A stretch of 42,490 bases of DNA from Candidatus Bathyarchaeota archaeon (lineage in GTDB: Archaea; Thermoproteota; Bathyarchaeia; Bathyarchaeales; Bathycorpusculaceae): assembly GCA_003133625.1 (NCBI GenBank), contig PKYH01000109.1:1-42490 (forward strand), given 5' to 3'. Within the stretch, counting starts at the first letter, position 1. Every line of letters begins with the position of its first letter. The position numbers were made by a program, and so were the translations under genes. The notes below the pieces were generated by a model that saw only the letters and a list, made by a program, of their open reading frames with translations, made no database searches and was not told the origin of the DNA. This document shows, one piece after another, positions 22,910 through 32,559 of the stretch.

Positions 22910-24730
22910 TTATAGGAGCAATAGGAGCAAGATTAAAACCAGTCCTTCCAACCCGAAGACTGGAAGCAACGTTTGTTTTGCCTTTTGAATTGACTTATCG
23001 ACAAGAATAGTCATTGATTGCAAACGGGTTTCTCCGATTACTCTAACTTGGGGAACAACAAAATGTATGCATCCAGCCTTGGATGTTTCGAGGTTTGCCT
23101 CTGCCTTTTTTGCTACTTCACAAATATAACGAGTCAGTATCTCGTGGCTCATAACTTCACCAACTGGATGGTAACCACGCCGTCCCGTAACTATGGCGCT
23201 TACAGCGTGAGTGTCTGTAGTGAAAACTTCGCTTTCACCAAAACCCACAGAAGTTAAAGCGGCAAGAATTTTTTCCCTTAAACCAGAAATCATGTTGTTT
23301 CCATCAATTACCACGTAAGCGGTTTTCTGTTTCTCTACTTGAACAACTATCGCAGTAATTCCGCCTGTGCCCATGCCATCTTTTAAATTAAATTCTTTAG
23401 GGAAAACAGTGGCGGCGCCAACCATGAACTGTTTAGTTGGCAACGTAACTGCTTTTTGAAGGCATTTAGAAGCCGCCATTTGCAACGCATCTAAATATTC
23501 TTCGGTATCAACTATGTCGTTGATGCTGTTGTGGGCATTAACCACCATAGCATATTTTATTCCATACTTTTCTGCTTCCCCACAGACAATGCGGCCTAGC
23601 TCTTGCGGTAAATCTTCAGTTGTTTTTGGAGCAAGCGTAAAAGAAAGAAGTGCAGTGTCCCCAAAAATTTGACATGAAGCGGTCGCGGCACCTTCAGTGA
23701 CTTTAACAAAAGGCGAAGCTAAATCAGATGATGCCTTAAACTTTGCAGAAGCTATTACCTGTGAAACTATTTTATGATTCTGCGCTTGCGACGCTAAATC
23801 AAGCTCATGCCCAAGAATGCCGAGAGGAACACAGGTGTCGCATCCAAATTCTCTTTCAAACCCATGCTTGAGAAGAGAGGGCAAAAGACTACTGCCTATA
23901 TTCTTGAATGGTCCTGGATGCACAAGAGGAACAATGACTGCAGCTTTAGGCTTGGAAGAGTCAAACTTTAGCAGAGTAACTTCCACATCCGCGTTTTCAC
24001 CCATCTTTTCAAAAAACTCTTCAAGAGGCGCGTTAAGGCCAACTACCCAGTTAAGCATAAATGCCCTAAACAGTGGCAAAGAAGGTATCGAATAGGTTTT
24101 CTGACCTAAACGGTCCAGGGATGAAAGGAACAAGAAAACTACAGCGCAACCAATTATTGGAGAAATGACTAAGAAAGGTAGAACTTGAATTAGAATAGCA
24201 CTTGAAATGCCACCCCAAAAAACAAGAAAAGCTATTATGCAAAGGGTAGGATTAAGCAAAACAGACATCAGTTTCCGCCACATAGCTACGGAAGACGTTG
24301 CAATCAACACGACGCCCCTTAGAGTTACAACGGCGGCATAGCCTAAAAGGCAAAGTTTAACCCATAATAACCAACCAAAAGCAAAGCCTAAAACAACGCC
24401 TATGGCGATGAAAAATAGCCAGAGAAGCCAACAAAAGAAGGACAGCGCCAAAGCGCGTCTCAACAAGTAAATTGGATCAACCTTTAGAATTATCCTGCTC
24501 ATTACTGAATCGGCTATAAGCGTTAAAGCGAAAAGGGAAATGCCAAGAACCAAGCCACTAGTTAACCCTTGAATTGATGGAAAAAGAGCAAAAGAGGAAA
24601 GACCAACTACAACAATACAGACTACAGCAATTGCTAGAAGTGATTTTTTGTATGATGGAAGGAAGAACATGGAGGAATAGTGTTTCAGCGCACTATTCAT
24701 TGAATGATTAAGGGAATCCTCAGTCGCCAT
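22910..24730 (-). CDS. DUF2070 family membrane protein
   Basis: A 606-residue protein typical of archaeal DUF2070: about six to seven hydrophobic helices in the first ~220 residues (LLAIAVVCIVVVGLSSFAL, then GLVLGISLFALTLI and WLLWLFFIAIGVVLGFAFG), then a soluble domain with conserved VIVPLVHPGPFKNIGSSLLP and VNAHNSINDIVDTEEYL, and a C-terminal hydrophobic anchor (GLEGLVLILLLLLL). The motif HPGPF with following NAHNS hints at a metal- or nucleotide-binding site, but the activity is not established. It lies on the same strand behind nothing and upstream of the aminotransferase by 80 bp. Confidence 0.85.
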   Translation of the reverse strand: MATEDSLNHSMNSALKHYSSMFFLPSYKKSLLAIAVVCIVVVGLSSFALFPSIQGLTSGLVLGISLFALTLIADSVMSRIILKVDPIYLLRRALALSFFCWLLWLFFIAIGVVLGFAFGWLLWVKLCLLGYAAVVTLRGVVLIATSSVAMWRKLMSVLLNPTLCIIAFLVFWGGISSAILIQVLPFLVISPIIGCAVVFLFLSSLDRLGQKTYSIPSLPLFRAFMLNWVVGLNAPLEEFFEKMGENADVEVTLLKFDSSKPKAAVIVPLVHPGPFKNIGSSLLPSLLKHGFEREFGCDTCVPLGILGHELDLASQAQNHKIVSQVIASAKFKASSDLASPFVKVTEGAATASCQIFGDTALLSFTLAPKTTEDLPQELGRIVCGEAEKYGIKYAMVVNAHNSINDIVDTEEYLDALQMAASKCLQKAVTLPTKQFMVGAATVFPKEFNLKDGMGTGGITAIVVQVEKQKTAYVVIDGNNMISGLREKILAALTSVGFGESEVFTTDTHAVSAIVTGRRGYHPVGEVMSHEILTRYICEVAKKAEANLETSKAGCIHFVVPQVRVIGETRLQSMTILVDKSIQKAKQTLLPVFGLEGLVLILLLLLL

Positions 24731-24989
24731 GTTTCAATCCTCAAGTTTGGGTTCCTTATGGGATTGGACAGTCTTATTAAAATTTAGCTAAGTTAAAGCT
24801 TCTATTTCATAACACTAAATACACATTTTTTTATAACACACAGTTAAGGCAGTTATATTTTAGCACGAAAGAGTTAAAAAGCAAAGGAAGCAAAATTCCA
24901 TCTTGCCATTATAACCACAGAAGTTAACATGCTTTAACAGGGAAATTGTTTTATCTTTAGAACAACAATCATATTAGTTTGCGAAGTCT

Positions 24990-25280
24990 ATGCCAGATCA
25001 AGATTTGCCCCCTTCAATATTTCACATGCTGGAGAGAAACGTGGGCAAAAAAATCAGAGTTATTATAGATCCAGCTTACGGTTTCGAGGGCACGTTAGCC
25101 GCTGTAACTTATGAACCAGCAGGAATCTGGCTTTCAGACGCAGAAGCTATCGTTTTAAGGTCTACAATTGCCCAGCCTATTCCGCAAGTGGCAAGTCGAG
25201 AAGAAAGAAGCGAGTTATTTCTTCATCTGAATTCGGTTCAAAGAATAGAAGTTTTACACGCTACGCCGCCGAGGCGTTAA
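24990..25280 (+). CDS. Small Sm-like protein
   Basis: The 96 residues show the Sm1/Sm2 pattern: GKKIRVIIDPAYGFEGTLAA, then GIWLSDAEAIVLR, and LHLNSVQRIEVL at the end, as in archaeal Lsm-like proteins. Sm proteins form ring oligomers that bind RNA; this one is shorter on the canonical RNA-binding Asp/Asn loops, so binding is less certain. The adjacent downstream genes are convergent (Sec61-beta). Confidence 0.6.
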   Translation: MPDQDLPPSIFHMLERNVGKKIRVIIDPAYGFEGTLAAVTYEPAGIWLSDAEAIVLRSTIAQPIPQVASREERSELFLHLNSVQRIEVLHATPPRR

Positions 25281-25289
25281 ATAAGCTGT

Positions 25290-25463
25290 TTAACCTGCAA
25301 AGAATACTTTTGCTAAAACAGAAATAACTATCAATGAAACCGCAAAGACCACAAGCAGTTCAGGTCTAATTTTTATTCCTTCAGTCTCTTCCTCAAAGAA
25401 CCTCAGCAAACCCGCACTTGCTGCGGGCATTGGACCTGTCTCTTTCTTTTTGCGTCTACTCAC
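25290..25463 (-). CDS. secG: Preprotein translocase subunit Sec61-beta (SecG-equivalent)
   Basis: From the GTG at 25463 the minus strand encodes 57 residues: SRRKKKETGPMPAASAGLLR, then FFEEETEGIKIRPE, and a single transmembrane helix LLVVFAVSLIVISVLAKVFF at the C-terminus. This is the full archaeal Sec61-beta: Gly/Ala-rich cytosolic start, the RFFEEE motif, and a tail anchor. It is a non-essential component of the SecYE-beta channel. The stop (25290) is 10 bases after the convergent Sm-like gene's stop. Its small size makes it easy to miss. Confidence 0.92.
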   Translation of the reverse strand: MSRRKKKETGPMPAASAGLLRFFEEETEGIKIRPELLVVFAVSLIVISVLAKVFFAG

Positions 25464-25606
25464 CAAATATCCCTGTCCTTTTCAATGTATTGTATGCATT
25501 TAATTAATGTTACGCAGATTCCAAAATTTCAAAACCTGAAATTTTTAAGGTTAACAAAGTTTAAACTGTACAACGTTAACAATTTACCACAAAACTTGGT
25601 GAGCCT

Positions 25607-25897
25607 ATGCACATATACGAATTCCAAGAAATGATGCACCGCCTATATTTCAAAAGAGATTCCGAACGTGGAGTAAACGGAACATACAATTGGCTTGTTG
25701 ATGAGGTTGCAGAATTAGGGGAAGAATTGAAAAAAGGAACCGATAAAGAGGCTACTGAGAAAGAATTTGCAGATGTAATTGCATGGCTTGCATCCCTTGC
25801 TAACATAATGGGAATAGACCTTGAAAAAACAGCCATCAACAAATACAACTATAAATGCCCAAAATGTAAACAGTCACCATGCCAATGCACATTCTAA
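25607..25897 (+). CDS. MazG-like nucleotide pyrophosphohydrolase with a Cys-rich tail
   Basis: Residues ~1-75 form a MazG-like all-alpha NTP-PPase half: YNWLVDEVAELGEELKKG with the EExxE-like motif, then EKEFADVIAWLASLANIMGI with the E-x-x-D. Such enzymes hydrolyse canonical or non-canonical NTPs to NMP as house-cleaning. The last 17 residues are YKCPKCKQSPCQCTF, four Cys as a possible zinc-binding addition common in archaeal members. GGTGAGCCT before the ATG is the ribosome-binding site. It overlaps a convergent regulator by 4 bases. Confidence 0.8.
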   Translation: MHIYEFQEMMHRLYFKRDSERGVNGTYNWLVDEVAELGEELKKGTDKEATEKEFADVIAWLASLANIMGIDLEKTAINKYNYKCPKCKQSPCQCTF

Positions 25898-26145
25898 CTA
25901 ACTAGGCGTTTCTGCCCTAAACCTGTAGACACCCAATTATAAGGTCTATGTCCTTTGCGGTGAACTATGCTTTCATTTTCAAGAAGTCGCAAGTGATGCA
26001 GAACAACGCTATAAGATAAAGACGTTTCCTTTGCTATACTTACTGCATCACTGGATTTGCTCTCAAGAGTTTCTAGTATTTTGGTTCTGGCTTTAACACC
26101 GCTACTTACGTTTCTCACATGTTCTAAGTAAGCGTTCGGATGCAA
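25894..26145 (-). CDS. ArsR-type winged-helix regulator
   Basis: An 83-residue wHTH: VKARTKILETLESKSSDAVS then IAKETSLSYSVVLHHLRLLE with the recognition helix, and the wing SIVHRKGHRPYNWVST. This is like archaeal ArsR/one-domain transcription regulators. It follows the polymerase gene on the same strand (57 bases behind its stop) and could be the last gene of that operon or separate. Stops of it and of the MazG-like gene overlap tail to tail. Confidence 0.75.
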   Translation of the reverse strand: MHPNAYLEHVRNVSSGVKARTKILETLESKSSDAVSIAKETSLSYSVVLHHLRLLENESIVHRKGHRPYNWVSTGLGQKRLVS

Positions 26146-26201
26146 AGAGTCCTTTATACCATTTCACCGCTAGATAAAAACGCGGTTTGTATTGAAAAGC
26201 T

Positions 26202-29200
26202 TTAGGTAAAATCGGAAAGGCTGGCCTGCTTTGGCTTTTTGTTATCGAACATAGAAGCTATCTCTTCTTTTATCAGGTCCATGCGCTGAGTATAATACTT
26301 TGGTAAGCCGTATTTATCAACAAGTTGCTGTGCCACCACCAGATACTTCTCTATACCGCCACGGTAAACAGTGAGAGTTAACTTTCCACCACAAAACGGG
26401 CATTTCCCTTTGAGAGGCAATCGACGAAACTTTTTGTTGCATGATTTACATCTAAACGCTTGCGTTGAGAAAGCACGCAAATTACCCGCTATGTCTCTAA
26501 TAAAATGAGTTGTTAAGACTTTTAAGGCGACACGCCTGACGTCCACAGCGTCAATTTTTTCGTCTAACTCCAGCTGCATATTCAGTTTATCAATCATGGA
26601 CTTGAATTCTTTATAGGAACTGTTAGCGTTACCAAGGTTTATGTTTGTCACGGGAGTGGTGTAGTTGAATCCTTCAAACTGCGCTTCAGTTCCAAGCCTA
26701 TGACTGATAACGTCCATAATAGAGCTCACTGGCCTAGCTTCAGCTTTCTCGAGAGTTTTTTGGTAGAATTCAAGCGGATAAGTTGCGTCAACGTCAAAAT
26801 CGTGGGCTTGTCTTTGCACTTCCTTCGTGTTAACAAACGGAATTAAGAGTAGGGGAGCATCCATGATTCCGCCTATCTGAGCAGGCAAGTATACGCGAGA
26901 AAAGTTGAGAAGTGTATCCAGCGCCAGCATGATAGCGTCTTCATCACCGTCACAGTCTCGGCGTTTGGCTGAGTGCCAAATAGGATGAGCATAAATTACA
27001 TTACGATCAGTAAAGCCAACTATGCGCCCTAAAATACAAGCGCATGTATGGGGAGCTAAACCTAAAATTAAATGCCCAACAAGGTCTTCAGGCTTCTTAA
27101 CGTTATAGTAAGAGGGAAGCTTGTAGACTCTTGTCAGTAGGTCATCAATAAAATCCGCAATTTGAATAAAGTATTCTCCTGCTCGCCAAGGAATCACAAC
27201 ATCCTGAACCCTAAGCTCACAAACCTGATTAGGATCAGTCAAACATGCGCCATGGATATCGTAACAGTATCCTAACTGTCTTATCTTTTCAACGGGCACT
27301 CCGACTTCGGCAGGCGTAAAATGCGTTAAGGGAGCATTTGTAGCGTCAAAGCGGATTGTTCCATCCTTGTACACTGATAAATCATATTTTGCCCGCAAAA
27401 CACCCTTTTCTATAATTTCAGGAGTTTTATCCTGATTAGTTAATCCTTTAACACCCCTCAAGAGTTTTGGAACTGGATAACCAAGTGACCTGCATGCATT
27501 ATCGATTAATTCTTTGAAGTTAATCGGCTGCCGCTGGTACTGAACAGCATCCGTTTTACAGGTGGGGCAACTGTTATCCTTTAAAGCTCTGCCACAACGA
27601 GGACAACTATTCTCTGCTATAGTGTCACATCCACAACTGGAGCATTTTACCCTTAAAGTGTAAGTTTTACAGTTTGGGCATTTCCTCTTAGCTATCTCAA
27701 CAAACACAGGACCCTGCTTTGCCGCTTCCAAAAGATCCCTATGCGAACCGCCAGCTAAGCTTACTGGAAATAGAACGTGAACAAGCGGCTTCATCTCCCG
27801 CCTTTTAGCCTTCTCAGGTCGACCCATGCGTGCACCCACAAAGGTAGGCGCTTTATCTTTAACCTGCACTCCAGAAAGCAGGCTAATTGCTTCCAACACA
27901 GTAGCCGCCTGATCGCTCTCAACCATTTGTGTATTACCGTAACCAAGACAGAAGGCCAAAGCGACCGCATCTTCACCTTCCAGCGAAATCTTATTACCTA
28001 CTAGTTTATGCGGAACAAGGATTTTCCGCAATAACTCGATAATAGCTTCGTTGGTCTCTCCTAAAATTCTGCAAACAACGCCATCTTCCAAGGTAAGTTC
28101 AGAAGCCGCCAACCACTTTTTCAGCAACTCAACCTCTTGAACAGAGGATAAGCTTGTCCAGAAGAACGTAAAATTTGGATGCAAAGGCACGCCCAAGTGC
28201 AAGCTAAGAAGTATCGCCTCTTTAGCCGTAGGTTTGTTTCTAAATGGGTCGTCCAGAAAACTATTCAGTCTTCCTAAAGAAACCTGAGCAGCTTCCGCTG
28301 CCTTAGCTAAATCGCCGCCGAATTTTTCCGTAAGAGCCCTCTGTAAGTCTTTAACCCACCATTCCTCAACGTACCCTGAAGGAGAAAGCCCCTTACTAGT
28401 ATAGAGAAAATCTCCAAAACTAATCAGGATATCACCCAAAAATAAGATTTTTTGGATTTTGCCTTTAACTTCGGCAAAATTTTCCAGCCACACCCGAACT
28501 ACTGAATTATCATTCAGTAAAACAATAGGAGGCTCAATGCTATCCACTGGGACTGTAACGCAACCTTTTCCCGGAAGTTCTAAACGCATTTGTGTGCCTG
28601 CGGCAAGAAAACGATCCAGTACAAGCATTGTGGCAGGATGAATGCCTACAGCCGAGAGGCCAGTGTTTCGCGATCTGCCATACCTTAACCTAAAGCCGCC
28701 ACGCCGTGAAGGAAAAGAGAAAATTGGGCGCCCAGCAATCACGTCATCCATAAAGCCGCCTGACTTCTTCTCTGATTTCTTTCGGAATTCTCTTAGCCAA
28801 TCCCAACCTTGGAAACCGAGCTTTTCAATAATTACCAAAACCTTTTGAGCACGCCCCACGATACCGTCGTTAACTACCCTGAGTGCACCACCTCTAACAC
28901 GGTTTGTCTCGATTCTTGGAAGATTTCTGTATGAAGAGACTTCTACAGGGTCTGATTCAGTGCCTGTGACTTCAACAGGAAGCAAACTAAGCGCTTTCTT
29001 TAATTCATCATCGGGAATGTGATATTGAAAACGACCTACCGACCGTTCATACAATCTTAACTCTTCTATAAAACGGGAGATTTCTTCATCTGTAGGCTTA
29101 TATCTATCCAAGCCTAACTGACGGCGCACGAAATCGCCTACAACAAGAGTTAACGCCTGATCGGTCCCGCCCGCAGACCGGATTGGCCCTGCAAAGTATA

Positions 29201-29612
29201 TCGCCAAATAGCGTGTCCTATCGGCGTTAGTTTTTATTTTGACTTGAGCTATGCCTTGTATTGGCGCTGCAGTTAAGCCTTCAGTGAAAATTGCTAGGGC
29301 AGTTCGAATTGCCTGTTCAGCTGCTTTTTCAGGTTCCATGTGGCCAAATTTGCCGTAAACAATTTCTTCAGCTACTTTAAATGCTATTTCTTCTCTTTGC
29401 ATTTTAGTGCTTAATTCTCTAATGCTGAGTGCCACTTCTTTGGGTCCTACCAGCCCTTCTACTAAGTCAGCGATGTCTTGTGCAATAATGCATTCTGTTT
29501 TTAATGATGGGTCAAATCCTTTTGATCGGGCGCTGTCGCTTATGGCATACAATTGCTTTAGCTGATTTTCCATCGTCTCAACGTAGTTCTGATAACCCTT
29601 GCTGATATTCAA
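26202..29612 (-). CDS. polC: DNA polymerase D large subunit (DP2/PolC)
   Basis: The 1,136-residue protein has the DP2 layout. The N-terminal domain ends in YLAIYFAGPIRSAGGTDQAL; zinc knuckles follow (KRKCPNCKTYTLRVKCSSCG and CPRCGRALKDNSCP). The catalytic double-psi barrels carry PIWHSAKRRDCDGDEDAIML, with the Asp residues that coordinate Mg. A final zinc ribbon CKSCNKKF precedes CPFCGG, and the tail QASLSDF is a PCNA-binding PIP box. No intein is present. I prefer the TTG at 29612 with GGTGGAG six bases before it; the frame opens six codons earlier. It forms the replicative polymerase with the small subunit at 39.6 kb. Confidence 0.95.
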   Translation of the reverse strand: MNISKGYQNYVETMENQLKQLYAISDSARSKGFDPSLKTECIIAQDIADLVEGLVGPKEVALSIRELSTKMQREEIAFKVAEEIVYGKFGHMEPEKAAEQAIRTALAIFTEGLTAAPIQGIAQVKIKTNADRTRYLAIYFAGPIRSAGGTDQALTLVVGDFVRRQLGLDRYKPTDEEISRFIEELRLYERSVGRFQYHIPDDELKKALSLLPVEVTGTESDPVEVSSYRNLPRIETNRVRGGALRVVNDGIVGRAQKVLVIIEKLGFQGWDWLREFRKKSEKKSGGFMDDVIAGRPIFSFPSRRGGFRLRYGRSRNTGLSAVGIHPATMLVLDRFLAAGTQMRLELPGKGCVTVPVDSIEPPIVLLNDNSVVRVWLENFAEVKGKIQKILFLGDILISFGDFLYTSKGLSPSGYVEEWWVKDLQRALTEKFGGDLAKAAEAAQVSLGRLNSFLDDPFRNKPTAKEAILLSLHLGVPLHPNFTFFWTSLSSVQEVELLKKWLAASELTLEDGVVCRILGETNEAIIELLRKILVPHKLVGNKISLEGEDAVALAFCLGYGNTQMVESDQAATVLEAISLLSGVQVKDKAPTFVGARMGRPEKAKRREMKPLVHVLFPVSLAGGSHRDLLEAAKQGPVFVEIAKRKCPNCKTYTLRVKCSSCGCDTIAENSCPRCGRALKDNSCPTCKTDAVQYQRQPINFKELIDNACRSLGYPVPKLLRGVKGLTNQDKTPEIIEKGVLRAKYDLSVYKDGTIRFDATNAPLTHFTPAEVGVPVEKIRQLGYCYDIHGACLTDPNQVCELRVQDVVIPWRAGEYFIQIADFIDDLLTRVYKLPSYYNVKKPEDLVGHLILGLAPHTCACILGRIVGFTDRNVIYAHPIWHSAKRRDCDGDEDAIMLALDTLLNFSRVYLPAQIGGIMDAPLLLIPFVNTKEVQRQAHDFDVDATYPLEFYQKTLEKAEARPVSSIMDVISHRLGTEAQFEGFNYTTPVTNINLGNANSSYKEFKSMIDKLNMQLELDEKIDAVDVRRVALKVLTTHFIRDIAGNLRAFSTQAFRCKSCNKKFRRLPLKGKCPFCGGKLTLTVYRGGIEKYLVVAQQLVDKYGLPKYYTQRMDLIKEEIASMFDNKKPKQASLSDFT

Positions 29613-29700
29613 AGCGCAGCTCCACCTCAAGATATAGAGTAATGGGTTATTTTGGCTTTCTAAAAACTAAATAGAAAAGTTAAGCATAGACTAGCAAACA

Positions 29701-30453
29701 TTAAACCTTAAGGCCCTTGATTGCTGCGATGATTTCAGAAACCCTTTGCTTGGCATCATTGGTCTCAGTGACGTTTCCAGTTACGATTATGTCTGCTCCT
29801 GCAGAGGCAGCAGCTATCGCTTGCTCTTTAGTTCTTATTCCCCCACCTACTATGAGGGGAATTTCAAGCAAATGTTTGACTACGAGGATCATTTCTGGGG
29901 GCACAGGATTTGCTGCTCCAGAACCTCCTTCAAGATAAATGAAGCGCATTCCAAGGTATTGGCCAGCAAGAGCGTGAGCGGCTGCTAATTCAGGTTTATT
30001 ATACGGTACTGAAATCGCTTTGCCTACTATGCCAGCAGTGCCGCCTTCGCCTACAATAATGTAGCCCATGGAAATGGGTTCTAAACCATACTTTTTAATG
30101 AGTGGCGCTCCAAGAATCTGGGCGCCTATAAGGAAGTAAGGATCAACCGAATTTAAAAGTGACATGAACCATATGGCGTCTGCGTGGCTGCTTATTCCAG
30201 TTATATTGTTTGGGAAAAGTATTGCGGGAATATTTACAGTGGACTTAATGGCTTTTACCACATCGTCAAGGTGAGCTTGAGAAACAAAAGTTGAGCCTCC
30301 AATCATAATGGCGGAGGTTCCGCTATTTTCAGAGTTTTCAGCAATACGCGAAGCATCTGAGGCTGATATTTTTTCTGGATCAACAAGAGTTATGTGGATT
30401 GAACCTTCGGTCTTTATTTTTTCGAGCAAGTACTTCTCGACAGGCCCTACCAT
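29701..30453 (-). CDS. Geranylgeranylglyceryl phosphate synthase
   Basis: The TIM-barrel prenyltransferase shows IHITLVDPEK at the start, the glycerol-1-phosphate loops RFIYLEGGSGA, LIVGGGIRTKEQA and IIVTGNVTE, and IGAQILGAP. It joins G1P and geranylgeranyl diphosphate with an ether bond, the first committed step of archaeal lipids. Length (250) is normal. The gene lies 17 bases after the Elf1-like gene and 88 bases before the polymerase large subunit, on the same strand, so one transcript is likely. Confidence 0.92.
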   Translation of the reverse strand: MVGPVEKYLLEKIKTEGSIHITLVDPEKISASDASRIAENSENSGTSAIMIGGSTFVSQAHLDDVVKAIKSTVNIPAILFPNNITGISSHADAIWFMSLLNSVDPYFLIGAQILGAPLIKKYGLEPISMGYIIVGEGGTAGIVGKAISVPYNKPELAAAHALAGQYLGMRFIYLEGGSGAANPVPPEMILVVKHLLEIPLIVGGGIRTKEQAIAAASAGADIIVTGNVTETNDAKQRVSEIIAAIKGLKV

Positions 30454-30469
30454 ACCAGCAATCCTTCAA

Positions 30470-30736
30470 TTACTCTTTTTTTACGTTTGTTACAGTTGCT
30501 CTTTTTGTGGAACCATAAACGCGGTCGGTGAGCATGCAGTAAACGTCAACTTCGCCTTGGGCAGGTTTAATTGGGAATTCTTCCTTAAGACCACAGCTAC
30601 TGCAACGTGCAACAGCGTGGCCGTCTTCTCTGAATACTTCAACCCTTACTGTTTCTTTTCCACATTTAGGGCAAGAGAAGAATTTAGGCAAACGCTTCTT
30701 AGGAATGTGAACCACTTTTTTCCTTCTTCGCCCCAA
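30470..30736 (-). CDS. Elf1-like transcription elongation factor (zinc ribbon)
   Basis: The N-terminus GRRRKKVVHIPKKRLPKFFS followed by CPKCGKETVRVEV and CSSCGLKEEF is the basic tail plus zinc ribbon of archaeal and eukaryotic Elf1/ELOF1. That factor binds RNA polymerase and helps passage through chromatin or damage. It begins with TTG (30734-30736) with GGAAGG eight bases upstream. It heads the operon Elf1, GGGP synthase, PolD large subunit and is divergent from nadE. Confidence 0.85.
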   Translation of the reverse strand: MGRRRKKVVHIPKKRLPKFFSCPKCGKETVRVEVFREDGHAVARCSSCGLKEEFPIKPAQGEVDVYCMLTDRVYGSTKRATVTNVKKE

Positions 30737-30826
30737 TATAACAGCCTTCCAAATCGATGGTAATGCTCAATCAATATTTATGCTTGTCCTTAAATACTTG
30801 CCTACGAACCAAGAATATGAGGCTGC

Positions 30827-31678
30827 GTGAGCCAAGTGAAGTTAACTTCTTCCGTGTTAGACTTGGATTTTTCTGAGACCGAAAAAAGAATTTGCCGTTT
30901 CATTAAAGAGTACGTAGAAAATGCACAAGCAAAGGGCGTAGTTCTTGGACTTTCAGGAGGAATCGATAGTGGAACAATAGCGGCCCTTTCAAGTCTCTCA
31001 GTAGGCGGAGATCATGTTTTAGGGCTTATGCTTCCGGAAAAGGAAACGTTTAACCAAAAAGACATTGATGACGCTAGAATGGTTGCAGAAAAATTCAAAT
31101 TGGAAACACAAATCTGCGATATGTCAGCTGTTTTAGGATGCTTTTACAAGGCTATTCCTGTTTTTGATCCATCAGATAGACGTTGTAAAGGTAACATTAA
31201 AGCAAGAACTAGAATGATTTACCTTTACTACTACGCTAACAAACTTAACAGAATCGTATGCGGAAGCTCTGACAAATCAGAAACAATGATGGGCTACTTC
31301 ACAAAGTGGGGAGACGCTGCAGCAGACATAATGCCAATAATGGATTTATACAAAACGCAAGTTCGCAAACTCGCAATTCATTTAGGAATCCCACAAGAAC
31401 TTGCGCTAAAACCATCCACACCAGCGCTTTGGCCAAACCAAACTGCAGAAAACGAACTCGGCATCAAGTATGAAACCTTGGACCTCATTCTTTATGGGCT
31501 GGAGCGGTTTATGACTACTGAAGAGATTGCAAATCAACTAAGCATTCAGAAGTCTATTGTTGAAAAGGTAAAGACCAGATGGCTAGCAAATGAACACAAA
31601 AGAAAAATGCCAATAGCCCCAAAAATTGGATACAGAACCGTAGGAAACGATTTTAGGCTTCCAAGACATACTTATTGA
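30827..31678 (+). CDS. nadE: NAD synthetase (ammonia-type NadE)
   Basis: The ATP pyrophosphatase motif VVLGLSGGIDSGTIAALS (SGGxDS), CGSSDKSETMMGYFTKWGD and DIMPIMDLYKTQVRKLA are diagnostic. NadE converts nicotinic acid adenine dinucleotide to NAD with ATP and ammonia. There is no N-terminal glutaminase domain, as usual in archaea. GTG at 30827 is the start; TTAAATACTT (30791-30800) is a plausible TATA box with the start site close to the GTG. A nitrilase-family gene follows after 3 bases. Confidence 0.93.
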   Translation: MSQVKLTSSVLDLDFSETEKRICRFIKEYVENAQAKGVVLGLSGGIDSGTIAALSSLSVGGDHVLGLMLPEKETFNQKDIDDARMVAEKFKLETQICDMSAVLGCFYKAIPVFDPSDRRCKGNIKARTRMIYLYYYANKLNRIVCGSSDKSETMMGYFTKWGDAAADIMPIMDLYKTQVRKLAIHLGIPQELALKPSTPALWPNQTAENELGIKYETLDLILYGLERFMTTEEIANQLSIQKSIVEKVKTRWLANEHKRKMPIAPKIGYRTVGNDFRLPRHTY

Positions 31679-31690
31679 AAAGTGGAATAC

Positions 31691-32524
31691 ATGAAAGACA
31701 AAATTAAACTCGCACTTGCTCAGATAAGCAGCAAACGTGAAAACAAAAATGAGAATCTGCAGAAAATAGAAAAATTGACTTTTAAAGCCAAGGAGCAAGC
31801 GGCGGACCTAGTTATTTTCCCTGAGCTTTCGTTGACTGGTTACGTAGTCAGGGATCAAATCTATGAGTTGGCTGAAACAATACCTGGGCCAACAGTTGAG
31901 AAAGTAGAGGCATTAGCAAAGAAGACAGGGATGCATATTATTTTTGGGATGCCTGAGTTAAGCGAAAAAACCCAAGCAACAGTCTTTAACGCTGCAGTCT
32001 TAGTAGGACCTCAAGGTTTAATCGGTAAATATCGTAAAATGTATCCGCCAACTCACAGCGTATTCGAAGAGAAAAGATATTTCCGACTTGGCTATCAACC
32101 TGCTGCCTTCCAAACTGATTTGGGGAATATAGGTTTATGCATATGCTATGACGTTTTCTTTCCAGAAGTGCTTAGGCTTACACGATTGAAAGGTGCACAG
32201 CTGATAGTTTGCATATCTGCGTCGCCTGCTGTACGTAGGAGCTACTTTGAAATATTAACTGCTGCAAGAGCTTTAGAAAACACAGCTTTTCTTGCATACG
32301 TGAATCTTGTCGGCGTTGAGGATGGCTTGCAATTTTGGGGAGGAAGCAGGTTGGTTAGCCCTACTGGAGATGTTCTTGCAAAGGCAAAGTATGACGAAGA
32401 GGACTTTATCACCTGTGAAGTAGATTACAGCGACTTAAGAACTGCGGAGACCTTTATCCCTACCTTAAGGGATTTACGCCCTGAACTTTTTGATAAATTA
32501 AAAGAATACGCAGAGCTTCTCTGA
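31691..32524 (+). CDS. Nitrilase-superfamily amidase, probable glutaminase partner of NadE
   Basis: The carbon-nitrogen hydrolase triad is seen: Glu in LVIFPELSLTGY, Lys in GKYRKMYPPTHS, Cys in LGLCICYDVFFPEV written here as IGLCICYDVFFPE. The 278-residue protein starts 12 bases after nadE's stop at ATG 31691 (a GTG three codons earlier, itself serving as part of the RBS GTGG, is the alternative). In eukaryotes and many bacteria this same domain is fused to NadE and supplies ammonia from glutamine. Being co-transcribed as a separate gene here suggests a split two-component enzyme. An independent amidase is possible. Confidence 0.75.
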   Translation: MKDKIKLALAQISSKRENKNENLQKIEKLTFKAKEQAADLVIFPELSLTGYVVRDQIYELAETIPGPTVEKVEALAKKTGMHIIFGMPELSEKTQATVFNAAVLVGPQGLIGKYRKMYPPTHSVFEEKRYFRLGYQPAAFQTDLGNIGLCICYDVFFPEVLRLTRLKGAQLIVCISASPAVRRSYFEILTAARALENTAFLAYVNLVGVEDGLQFWGGSRLVSPTGDVLAKAKYDEEDFITCEVDYSDLRTAETFIPTLRDLRPELFDKLKEYAELL

Positions 32525-32559
32525 ACAGGCATATAGAAGCTGCAACCATTTAGGAAGAT

